Below are positions 29,160-36,933 of a DNA stretch of 60,393 bases, one piece after another. How positions within the stretch are numbered: position 1 is the first letter of the stretch; every line of letters starts with the position of its first letter. Under the pieces are notes generated by a model. It did no database searches. It was given only the letters and a program-made list of their open reading frames with translations, and was not told the origin of the DNA. The stretch lies in the NCBI GenBank assembly GCA_902586125.1, contig CACIGI010000007.1, positions 1-60,393 on the forward strand, in the 5' to 3' direction. Both the position numbers and the translations under genes were made by a program. Source of the DNA: an uncultured Pelagibacteraceae bacterium (GTDB taxonomy: Bacteria > Pseudomonadota > Alphaproteobacteria > Pelagibacterales > Pelagibacteraceae).

Positions 29160-29462
29160 ATGGAAAATATATTGTTAATTTTGAACATCATATTCGGATT
29201 AATATTGGTGTTATTAGTTTTGATGCAAAAGTCTGAGGGTGGTGCTTTAGGAATTGGAGTTTCTCAGGAAAGTTTTATGTTTTCCAGATCAGCAGGTAAT
29301 TTTATGACCAAAGCAACAGCCGTCGTTGCCACTTTATTCATAATTTGTAGTTTAGCACTTACAATTGTATCTAGAGGAGAATTAACACCTACATCATCTG
29401 TTTTGGATACTATTGAAGAAAAAGCAGAGGATACTCCCGCTATTCCAGAAAATAATAATTAA
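29160..29462 (+). CDS. secG: Preprotein translocase subunit SecG
   Basis: This small inner-membrane subunit of SecYEG assists protein export. The 100-residue protein has two transmembrane segments (about residues 3-20 and 53-70) flanking the family LMQKSEGGALGIG segment and FMTKATAVVAT. The acidic, low-complexity C-terminal tail is usual. It lies between tpiA and pyrG, the common alphaproteobacterial order. Confidence 0.92.
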   Translation: MENILLILNIIFGLILVLLVLMQKSEGGALGIGVSQESFMFSRSAGNFMTKATAVVATLFIICSLALTIVSRGELTPTSSVLDTIEEKAEDTPAIPENNN

Positions 29463-29502
29463 TACTTTTAATTTTCTTTTTTATTCGCTATAAGATACTT
29501 CC

Positions 29503-31119
29503 ATGGCGCGATTTATTTTTGTCACGGGCGGCGTGGTTTCATCCTTAGGAAAAGGTCTCTCTTCTGCATCTCTGGCTTATTTACTTCAATCGAGAGGGTA
29601 TAAAGTTAGATTAAGGAAATTAGATCCTTATTTAAATGTAGATCCTGGAACAATGAGCCCATTTCAACACGGAGAGGTTTTTGTAACTGATGATGGTGCT
29701 GAAACAGATTTGGATCTTGGACATTATGAGAGATTTACTGGAGTATCTGCAAAGAAGTCTGATAATATTACAACAGGTAAAATTTATAATGATGTATTAA
29801 AAAAAGAACGTGAAGGAAAATATCTTGGAAAAACAGTTCAAGTTATTCCACATGTAACTGATAGAATAAAAGAGTTTATAAAGAATGACTCGTCGAAGGA
29901 AGATTTTGTTATTTGTGAAATTGGTGGAATTGTTGGTGATATTGAGAGTCTACCATTTATAGAGGCCATAAGACAATTTGCAAATGATATAGGGAAAAAA
30001 AATGCATTATTTATCCATCTTACTTTAGTACCTTATTTAAAGTCCTCAGATGAAATTAAAACTAAACCTACTCAACATTCTATTAAAGAATTGAGAAGTA
30101 TAGGTGTTCAACCTGACATTATAATATGTAGATCAGAAAGACCTATCCCGTTAGAACATCGTAAAAAAATCTCACTTTTCTGCAACGTAGATATCAAAAA
30201 TGTAATAGAAACTGTTGATGTAAGAACAATTTATGAAGCACCGATAAGTTTTTTTAGAGAAAAACTTGATGTTCAAGTATTGAATTATTTTAAGCTTAAA
30301 TCAAAAAAACCCGCAAACCTTAAACCATGGAAAAAAATAACTAAAATTATTTTACAAACTAAAAAACAGGTGAATATTGCCATAATTGGTAAATATGTTG
30401 AGTTAAAAGATGCTTATAAATCTTTAGATGAAGCTCTTACTCATGGAGGTATTCAAAATAATGTAAAGGTAAATTTAGTAAGAATTGACTCTGAAAAATT
30501 AAAAGTTTCTGAGATTAAATCAAAACTTAAACACATTTCAGGTATATTAATACCTGGTGGTTTTGGTAAACGAGGAACAACTGGAAAAATAGAGTCAATA
30601 AAATATGCTAGAAAAAATAAAGTTCCTTTTCTTGGGATATGTTATGGAATGCAAATGGCAATTATAGAATTTGCGAGAAATCAATTAAATTTAAAAAAAG
30701 CAACTTCGAGTGAATTTGATAGAAATGGTATACCTGTAATTGGATTAATAAATGAGTGGATTAAAGATGGAAAAACTATCAAAGGAACTGATAAAAATCT
30801 AGGTGGAACAATGAGATTAGGTTCTTATGATGCGAAATTACAAAATAATTCTAAAATTAAAAAAATTTATGGAAAAAAGATTATCAAAGAAAGACACCGA
30901 CACAGATATGAAGTTAACATTAATCTAAAAGACAAATTTGAAAAAAAAGGAATGAGTTTTTCTGGTTTATCGCCTGATGGTTTTTTACCCGAGATCATTG
31001 AGTTAAAAAATCATCCTTGGTTTATTGGAGTACAGTTTCATCCAGAATTTAAATCTAGACCTTTTGCTCCACATCCATTATTCTCATCTTTTATCAAAGC
31101 ATCAAAAAATCATAAATGA
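29503..31119 (+). CDS. pyrG: CTP synthase
   Basis: This enzyme makes CTP from UTP, ATP and glutamine. The N-terminal synthetase domain begins FIFVTGGVVSSLGKGLSSAS, with VDPGTMSPFQHGEVFVTDDG and CEIGGIVGDIES. The C-terminal amidotransferase domain has the catalytic Cys in LGICYGMQMA and the His-Glu pair in GVQFHPEFKS. The length of 538 residues is normal. The stop overlaps the kdsA start by 4 bases. Confidence 0.97.
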   Translation: MARFIFVTGGVVSSLGKGLSSASLAYLLQSRGYKVRLRKLDPYLNVDPGTMSPFQHGEVFVTDDGAETDLDLGHYERFTGVSAKKSDNITTGKIYNDVLKKEREGKYLGKTVQVIPHVTDRIKEFIKNDSSKEDFVICEIGGIVGDIESLPFIEAIRQFANDIGKKNALFIHLTLVPYLKSSDEIKTKPTQHSIKELRSIGVQPDIIICRSERPIPLEHRKKISLFCNVDIKNVIETVDVRTIYEAPISFFREKLDVQVLNYFKLKSKKPANLKPWKKITKIILQTKKQVNIAIIGKYVELKDAYKSLDEALTHGGIQNNVKVNLVRIDSEKLKVSEIKSKLKHISGILIPGGFGKRGTTGKIESIKYARKNKVPFLGICYGMQMAIIEFARNQLNLKKATSSEFDRNGIPVIGLINEWIKDGKTIKGTDKNLGGTMRLGSYDAKLQNNSKIKKIYGKKIIKERHRHRYEVNINLKDKFEKKGMSFSGLSPDGFLPEIIELKNHPWFIGVQFHPEFKSRPFAPHPLFSSFIKASKNHK

Positions 31120-31940
31120 GTAGTATTAAAGTAAATTGTGGAAAAATAGATATTTCGAACAATGATAAGATTTGTATAATTTCTGGACCTTGCCAGCTTG
31201 AAAGTGAACAACATGCAATGGATATGGCAGGAAAAATTAAGGAAATTACTTCAAAATTTGGTCTTGGATTTATTTACAAAACTTCATTTGATAAAGCGAA
31301 CAGAACAAGCTTAAAAGGCAAAAGGGGAGCTGGATTAGAAGCTTCATTGCCTGTGTTTGATAAAATTAAAAAAGAATTAAATGTCCCTATCCTAACAGAC
31401 ATTCATAATGCTGAGCAATGTGCAATCGTTTCAAAACATGTTGATGTTTTACAAATCCCAGCTTTTTTATGTAGACAAACAGACTTGTTAATTGCTGCAG
31501 CTAAAACAAATAAAATTATAAATGTAAAAAAAGGTCAATTTCTTGCACCATGGGATATGGTTAATGTAACAAAGAAAATTTCAGAATCTGGAAATGACAA
31601 AATATTAGTAACTGAAAGAGGTGCAAGTTTTGGATACAACACTTTGGTTTCCGACATGAGGTCGTTACCAATAATGGCTAAGAATGGTTATCCAGTAATT
31701 TTTGATGCAACACACTCAGTGCAACAACCAGGTGGTCTTGGAGAAAAAAGTGGTGGTCAAAGAGAGTTTGTTGAATATTTAGCAAGAGCTGCAGTTGCAG
31801 TTGGAGTTGCAGGGGTTTTTATTGAAACCCATCAAGATCCAGATAATGCTCCATCTGATGGGCCTAACATGGTACCATTAGATAAATTAGAAGATCTTCT
31901 AAAACAATTAAGCGATATAGATAATCTTATTAAAAATTAA
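31116..31940 (+). CDS. kdsA: 3-deoxy-8-phosphooctulonate synthase (KDO-8-phosphate synthase)
   Basis: This enzyme condenses arabinose 5-phosphate and phosphoenolpyruvate into KDO-8-phosphate for the lipopolysaccharide inner core. Family motifs include ISGPCQLES, YKTSFDKANRTSLKGKRG, LTDIHNAEQC, QIPAFLCRQTDLL, VTERGASFGYN, DATHSVQQPGG and ETHQDPDNAPSDGPNM. The length of 274 residues is normal. It abuts eno, whose product supplies the phosphoenolpyruvate substrate. Confidence 0.96.
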   Translation: MSSIKVNCGKIDISNNDKICIISGPCQLESEQHAMDMAGKIKEITSKFGLGFIYKTSFDKANRTSLKGKRGAGLEASLPVFDKIKKELNVPILTDIHNAEQCAIVSKHVDVLQIPAFLCRQTDLLIAAAKTNKIINVKKGQFLAPWDMVNVTKKISESGNDKILVTERGASFGYNTLVSDMRSLPIMAKNGYPVIFDATHSVQQPGGLGEKSGGQREFVEYLARAAVAVGVAGVFIETHQDPDNAPSDGPNMVPLDKLEDLLKQLSDIDNLIKN

Positions 31941-33197
31941 GTGAGTAAAATTCTAAAAGTTAAAGCAAGACAAGTTTTTGATAGTAGAGGAAATCCAACT
32001 ATTGAAGCAGAGGTTTATGTAAAAAACAAAAGTGCAAAAGCAATTTGTCCTTCAGGAGCTTCTACAGGTACTTATGAAGCCTACGAAAAAAGAGATACCA
32101 GTAATAAAAGATATTTAGGCAAAAGTGTATTCTCAGCAATTAATTTAATTAATTCCAAAATATCAAAAGCTCTGAGAAATAAAAATGTACATGATCAAGA
32201 AAGAATAGATGAAATACTTATTAATTTAGATGGCACTAAACAAAAAACAAAACTAGGAGCTAATGCAATATTAGCGGTATCGATGGCTGCAAAAAAGTTA
32301 TCAGCAAAAGTAAAAAGAATTCCTCTTTATAAATCTTTTTTTGCAACAAAAAATTTTCAATTACCTTTTCCATTAATGAACATCATTAATGGTGGAGCAC
32401 ACGCGAATAATGGTCTTAGAATTCAAGAATTTATGATTAGACCAGATAAAGCAAAATCTTTTTCTGAAGCAATGAGAATGTGTTATTTAGTAATTAAAAA
32501 CTTAAGTAAATTAATTAAAACAAAAGGTTTAGCCACATCGGTTGGTGATGAAGGTGGATTTGCACCGATGATTAATAATAACAATCAGGCCTTAGATTTA
32601 ATTGTTTTATCAATTAAAAAATCAGGATTTAGAAATGGTAAAGATGTTTCAATTTGTTTGGATGTTGCAGCTAATGAATTATTTAAAAAAGGTAAATATT
32701 CTATTCACTCAAAAAAATATGTTTCCGTTGATAAAACAATTTCAGAATACAAAAAAATGATTGATAAATATAAAATTAAATCCATTGAAGATCCATTTTC
32801 TGAAAATGATTGGAAGTCGTGGAGTAAATTAATGAGATCTACTAAAAAAGTACAGATAGTTGGAGATGATCTCTATGTTACAAATTTGGAAAGGTTGAAA
32901 AAGGGATTTTTAAATGTTTCATCAAATTCAATTTTGATAAAACTAAATCAAATTGGTACAGTTACCGAAACACTTGATGTCATAAGATTTGCTCAAACTA
33001 TTGGGTTTAATACTATCATTTCACATCGATCAGGAGATAGCGAAGATACATTTATTGCTGATTTAGCAGTGGGCACTAACTCCAACCAATTAAAAACAGG
33101 ATCTTTAGCTAGATCTGAAAGAGTGGCCAAATATAACCAATTAATTCGTATAGAAGAAGAACTTGGAAAAAAAGCTAGAATGAATAAGATTCATTAA
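31941..33197 (+). CDS. eno: Enolase
   Basis: This enzyme interconverts 2-phosphoglycerate and phosphoenolpyruvate. Motifs include ARQVFDSRGNPTIEAEV, FPLMNIINGGAHANN, SVGDEGGFAP, SIEDPFSEND, VGDDLYVTN, LIKLNQIGT and the SHRSGDSEDTFIADLAVG signature. The start is GTG, immediately after the kdsA stop. The length of 418 residues is normal. Its stop shares one base with the ftsB start. Confidence 0.97.
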   Translation: MSKILKVKARQVFDSRGNPTIEAEVYVKNKSAKAICPSGASTGTYEAYEKRDTSNKRYLGKSVFSAINLINSKISKALRNKNVHDQERIDEILINLDGTKQKTKLGANAILAVSMAAKKLSAKVKRIPLYKSFFATKNFQLPFPLMNIINGGAHANNGLRIQEFMIRPDKAKSFSEAMRMCYLVIKNLSKLIKTKGLATSVGDEGGFAPMINNNNQALDLIVLSIKKSGFRNGKDVSICLDVAANELFKKGKYSIHSKKYVSVDKTISEYKKMIDKYKIKSIEDPFSENDWKSWSKLMRSTKKVQIVGDDLYVTNLERLKKGFLNVSSNSILIKLNQIGTVTETLDVIRFAQTIGFNTIISHRSGDSEDTFIADLAVGTNSNQLKTGSLARSERVAKYNQLIRIEEELGKKARMNKIH

Positions 33198-33499
33198 TGC
33201 TTCAAAGATTAAAAAAAAATTACCTTTTATTAGTTTCTACTTTTCTGATTCTTTATTTCTTTTTTAATCTTTTATCCGGTCAAAGAGGATTAATTTCATA
33301 TTTTGAGAAAAAGGAAATTTTAAAAAACTTAAAACAACAAGAATCTTTAATAATTAACCAAATAAGCGACTTGGAATTTAAGAATTCATTGTTAAGTGAC
33401 AATCTAGATCTTGATTATATAGAATCTTTGATTAGAGAAAGGTTCGTGTTTGGTAAAAAAAATGAAAAAATTTATATAATTAAAAAAAATGAAAATTAG
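33197..33499 (+). CDS. ftsB: Septum formation initiator / FtsB-like cell division protein
   Basis: This is a 100-residue bitopic protein. It has a short cytoplasmic start, one transmembrane helix (about residues 10-26) and a periplasmic coiled coil (about 35-75), ending in the [15 protein letters not shown] segment typical of the DivIC/FtsB family. It would link FtsL and FtsQ in the divisome. Its location after eno is conserved in proteobacteria. The stop lies 11 bases inside lipA. Relatives usually carry pdhABC between these two genes; that block is absent here. Confidence 0.85.
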   Translation: MLQRLKKNYLLLVSTFLILYFFFNLLSGQRGLISYFEKKEILKNLKQQESLIINQISDLEFKNSLLSDNLDLDYIESLIRERFVFGKKNEKIYIIKKNEN

Positions 33500-34409
33500 A
33501 CACCCAGAGAAGCAGAACAAACCGATAAATCCAATTAAAAAAAAACCAGATTGGATAAGATCAAAATTAGTAAATAGTAAAGAATTTTTTTTAACAAAAA
33601 CAATTGTAAATAAAAATAATCTTGTAACAGTTTGCCAGGAAGCTAATTGCCCAAATATTACTGAATGTTGGAGTAAAAGACATGCTACGTTTATGATTAT
33701 GGGTGATACATGTACAAGAGCGTGTGCTTTTTGTGATGTTAAAACTGGTAAGCCAGGAAAATTAGATAATCTTGAACCATTAAAAATTTCCCAGGCTGTA
33801 AAAAAATTAAATTTAAAACATGTTGTAATAACATCAGTTGATCGAGATGATTTAGATGATGGTGGTTCAAATCATTTTTTTGAAGTTATTAACCTAACAA
33901 GAAAAACAAATCCAAATACTACAATTGAAGTTTTAACTCCTGATTTTTTAAGAAAGGGTGATGCTTATAAAAAAGTTTTAGAGGCGGATCCTGATGTTTT
34001 TAATCACAATATTGAAACTGTCCCTAGTCTTTATCTAAAAGTAAGACCAGGTTCTAGATATTTCGCATCTTTGGAACTTTTGAAAAATGCTAAAATGATA
34101 AATAAGAAAATTTTTACAAAATCAGGAATAATGGTTGGCTTAGGTGAAAAAAAAGATGAAATTTTACAAGTAATGGATGATTTAAAAGCTGCTGATGTAG
34201 ATTTTATAACTATTGGTCAATACTTACAACCATCTGTTAGACATCATCCTCTTGATAGATATTATACACCAGAAGAATTTGATGAATTAGGAAGTATTGC
34301 GAAATCAAAAGGTTTTTTATTAGTTTCTTCATCGCCATTAACAAGATCTTCTTATCATGCAGATGAAGATTTTGCTAAGCTACAACAAAATCGGATAAAC
34401 AATCATTAA
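33489..34409 (+). CDS. lipA: Lipoyl synthase
   Basis: This radical-SAM enzyme inserts two sulfurs into protein-bound octanoate to make lipoate. The auxiliary-cluster cysteines are in [12 protein letters not shown], and the radical-SAM motif is CTRACAFC. The C-terminal RSSYHADE holds the conserved Ser ligand. The length of 306 residues is normal. It overlaps ftsB by 11 bases and shares one base with the next start. Confidence 0.96.
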   Translation: MKIRHPEKQNKPINPIKKKPDWIRSKLVNSKEFFLTKTIVNKNNLVTVCQEANCPNITECWSKRHATFMIMGDTCTRACAFCDVKTGKPGKLDNLEPLKISQAVKKLNLKHVVITSVDRDDLDDGGSNHFFEVINLTRKTNPNTTIEVLTPDFLRKGDAYKKVLEADPDVFNHNIETVPSLYLKVRPGSRYFASLELLKNAKMINKKIFTKSGIMVGLGEKKDEILQVMDDLKAADVDFITIGQYLQPSVRHHPLDRYYTPEEFDELGSIAKSKGFLLVSSSPLTRSSYHADEDFAKLQQNRINNH

Positions 34410-34867
34410 TGCCAAAAGCTTCAGTTAAGCGATTAATTGAATGTGAAAAAAAAGACTTGATTGAACTTGTTCTAGATATAGAAAAATATCCTGAATTTGT
34501 TCCATTTTGTTTTGATGCTAAAATATATGAAAACAAACAAGATGGTGATTTGCAAAAAATTATTGCTGATTTAACCATTGGTAAAGGCCCATTTAAAGAT
34601 ACATACAAAAGTGATGTTGCTTTTAATAAAAAAACTGATTCAATCTATGTTAAAAATATAGAGGGACCATTAAATCATCTAACAAATAATTGGACATTTA
34701 GTGATAAAAATAATGGTATTACCGAGGTCACCTTTGATATTGATTTTGAAATAAAGAATAAATTTTTAAATTCTTTAATGGTAGTCTCTTTTCAATTTGG
34801 CTTAGAAAAAATAGCTGATGCTTTTCAAAAAAGAGCTGAAGAATTATTTAGAAATTCTAAGAACTAA
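34409..34867 (+). CDS. RatA/Coq10-type START-domain protein
   Basis: This is a 152-residue SRPBCC/START-like protein. The VLDIEKYPEFVPFCFDAKI segment near residue 23 and the C-terminal AFQKRAEELF helix are typical of the Coq10/RatA family. In alphaproteobacteria it follows lipA, and a role in ubiquinone handling (Coq10-like lipid chaperone) is more plausible than the toxin activity claimed for E. coli RatA. It converges with pncC, and the two genes overlap by 24 bases at their 3' ends. Confidence 0.85.
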   Translation: MPKASVKRLIECEKKDLIELVLDIEKYPEFVPFCFDAKIYENKQDGDLQKIIADLTIGKGPFKDTYKSDVAFNKKTDSIYVKNIEGPLNHLTNNWTFSDKNNGITEVTFDIDFEIKNKFLNSLMVVSFQFGLEKIADAFQKRAEELFRNSKN

Positions 34868-35305
34868 ATCTAAAGCTTTTTTAACAGTGGCTTTTTGAAT
34901 GAAAGATCTTTTTTTACTTTTAAATAAGCACTTAATTATTTGAATTTTTTTACCTTTTTTGATTCCGATATAAACCAAACCAACAGGCTTTTGTTTAGTA
35001 CCACCTTTAGGGCCGGCGATCCCAGTTATAGAAACGTTAATATTGGCTTTTGATATTTTAGATAAGTTATTTACCATTGCCAAACAACATTGGTGACTAA
35101 CCGCACCATATTTTTTAATAATATTTTTATTAACTCTAAGAATTCTAATTTTAGCTTGGTTAGAGTAGGTGACTAGTCCTAAATTAAATATTTTTGAAAC
35201 ACCACTTATTGAGGTAATTGAACTAGCTAACATTCCACCAGTACAAGACTCAGCAACAGAAAGTTTTAATTTTTTTTTGGTTAAAAGCCTGACTAAAGTT
35301 TTCAT
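34844..35305 (-). CDS. pncC: CinA C-terminal domain protein (nicotinamide-nucleotide amidase, PncC)
   Basis: This stand-alone CinA C-terminal domain of 153 residues is predicted to deamidate nicotinamide mononucleotide in NAD recycling. The signature LSVAESCTGGMLASSIT is near residue 15, and TGIAGPKGGTKQKPVG lies in the middle. The ATG at 35305 was chosen because it shares one base with the pgpA TAA. A longer frame from 35371 would run deep into pgpA and adds no family sequence. The 3' end overlaps the RatA/Coq10 gene. Confidence 0.88.
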   Translation of the reverse strand: MKTLVRLLTKKKLKLSVAESCTGGMLASSITSISGVSKIFNLGLVTYSNQAKIRILRVNKNIIKKYGAVSHQCCLAMVNNLSKISKANINVSITGIAGPKGGTKQKPVGLVYIGIKKGKKIQIIKCLFKSKKRSFIQKATVKKALDLVLRISK

Positions 35306-35808
35306 TAAATTAAATAACTGCTTAATAACATAAAACAAATTAATGATAGAACAACATATAATCCCGCACAAATATCGTCCATTATTACACCGAAACTATT
35401 TTTGTAATTTTTGTCAAAATAATTTACTGGAAATGGTTTCAGTATGTCAAAAATTCTAAAAAGTACAAAGCAAATTCCATAAAAAATTATAGCTTCATCA
35501 GATGTTTTTTGTGTTCCATGGGATATTTCGTAGAGATAAATTGGTATAGATTGACCTATAAATTCGTCGATAATGACCTCTTTTGGATCTTTATTTTCTT
35601 TCTCCTTTATATGGGATGCTACTGCTATGAATGAATAAATAAAAATAATAAGCAAACCTATTAAAACTATATTTGGTGATAACTTTATTATGTGAAAAAC
35701 AAAATAAAGAAAAATGGTTGTTGCTAAGGATCCAAAAGTTCCAGGAATAATCTTAATTTTTCCTATCCCAAACATTGTTACTAATAATGAATTAAAAGTT
35801 TTAATCAT
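35305..35808 (-). CDS. pgpA: Phosphatidylglycerophosphatase A
   Basis: This membrane phosphatase makes phosphatidylglycerol from its phosphate precursor. Family features are the GKIKIIPGTFGSLATT start, IDEFIGQSIPIY near the middle, and MDDICAGLY near the end, with about four hydrophobic segments. The length of 167 residues is normal. It overlaps ispDF upstream by 8 bases and pncC downstream by one base. It acts downstream of CdsA (12209-12880) in phospholipid synthesis. Confidence 0.93.
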   Translation of the reverse strand: MIKTFNSLLVTMFGIGKIKIIPGTFGSLATTIFLYFVFHIIKLSPNIVLIGLLIIFIYSFIAVASHIKEKENKDPKEVIIDEFIGQSIPIYLYEISHGTQKTSDEAIIFYGICFVLFRIFDILKPFPVNYFDKNYKNSFGVIMDDICAGLYVVLSLICFMLLSSYLI

Positions 35809-36907
35809 ATTTTGTAATTGAAATTATGGTTTCACAAGCGATGGCTTTTTCTTTTCCTATTAAACCTAATTTTTCTACTGTTTTACCCTTTAAATTAATT
35901 TTATTTTTATTAAGACCTGTTAGTTTTGAGACTGATTTAATTATTTTGTCTCTATATTTTGAAACTCTTGGCTTTTGACAAATTAAGTTTATATCCAAGT
36001 TATTTATGTCTAAATTAGATTTATTTAGATCAATTATAATTGGCTTTAACATTTTTGGAGATCTGATGTTTTTAAATTTTTTTGTATTTGGAAAATAAGT
36101 TCCAATATCTTTTTTTCTTATAGCCCCCAAAATAGAATCAATAATTGCATGTAAGATTACATCACCATCAGAATGACCCTCAAGACCTGAATGAAAAGGA
36201 ATTTTAACTCCTCCAAGATAAAGTTTTTTGTTTTTTACTAACTTGTGGATATCAAAACCTATACCATAAAAGGTTTTGGGAGTTTTGATATCATCAATAT
36301 ATGTAATTTTATTATTTGATTTTTCACCAGGTATAAATTTGATTTTGAAATCTTTATTTATAAATAATGTTGCTTCATCAGTAACTTTATTTTTGTGATC
36401 TTTTGCTATTTCATATAGCTCTTTAAATCTAAATGCTTGAGGGGTTTGGGTTAATAACAAATTATTTCTATTAAGATTAAATATTCGATTTTGAGTTTTA
36501 TATTTTATTGTGTCTTTTGAATTGATAATTGGAACTACGGCTTTGTTATTTTTCAAATTTTTAGCAATATTTTTGAGTAATCTAATTGAGAAATTAGGCC
36601 TAGCAGCATCATGTATAAATACATTTTTTGGCTTATATCTTTTTAGAAATTTTAAAGCTTTAAAAGAGGAGTCTGATCTTTCCTTTCCTCCTTTAATAAT
36701 ACTTATTGATTTAGGATACTTCTTTTTTTTTAAATGTTTAAGATTGTTTGAAACAATTAAAATTTTTTTAAATAGCTTTGAATTGAGGGATTTTTCTACG
36801 GAATGATCAATTATTTGTTTATTTCTGTAACTAAAGAATTGTTTTGGTATTTTTTTATTAAATCTCTTACTTTTTCCAGCAGCTAATATTACAAAATAGT
36901 TGTTCAT
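35801..36907 (-). CDS. ispDF: Bifunctional IspD/IspF (MEP cytidylyltransferase and MECDP synthase)
   Basis: This is a fusion of two MEP-pathway enzymes. The N-terminal IspD half (residues 1 to about 208) has the nucleotide-binding VILAAGKSKRFNKKIPKQF and IHDAARPNF. The C-terminal IspF half (about 210-368) starts GIGFDIHKL with metal-binding Asp and His, then LEGHSDGDVILHA and TVEKLGLIGKEKAIAC. The fusion is common in alphaproteobacteria. The length of 368 residues is near normal. It is divergent from ntrY with only 26 bases between starts; in relatives dusB-ntrB-ntrC lie here. Confidence 0.95.
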   Translation of the reverse strand: MNNYFVILAAGKSKRFNKKIPKQFFSYRNKQIIDHSVEKSLNSKLFKKILIVSNNLKHLKKKKYPKSISIIKGGKERSDSSFKALKFLKRYKPKNVFIHDAARPNFSIRLLKNIAKNLKNNKAVVPIINSKDTIKYKTQNRIFNLNRNNLLLTQTPQAFRFKELYEIAKDHKNKVTDEATLFINKDFKIKFIPGEKSNNKITYIDDIKTPKTFYGIGFDIHKLVKNKKLYLGGVKIPFHSGLEGHSDGDVILHAIIDSILGAIRKKDIGTYFPNTKKFKNIRSPKMLKPIIIDLNKSNLDINNLDINLICQKPRVSKYRDKIIKSVSKLTGLNKNKINLKGKTVEKLGLIGKEKAIACETIISITKYD

Positions 36908-36919
36908 TCGTTTAAATGC

Positions 36920-36925
36920 TATAAT
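36920..36925 (+). promoter_or_regulatory. Extended -10 promoter for ntrY
   Basis: TATAAT at 36920-36925 is preceded by TG one base upstream (TGCTATAAT), an extended -10 element. The ntrY ATG is at 36934, only 8 bases after the element. A start about 7 bases downstream would give a nearly leaderless mRNA, and no Shine-Dalgarno sequence is visible. No good -35 hexamer is present; it would fall inside ispDF. Confidence 0.5.
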
Positions 36926-36933
36926 TCTAATTT

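Noticed and set aside
35306-35371. A longer N-terminus for pncC
   Set aside because: It would lie inside pgpA; the ATG at 35305 couples exactly to the pgpA stop and matches the family start.
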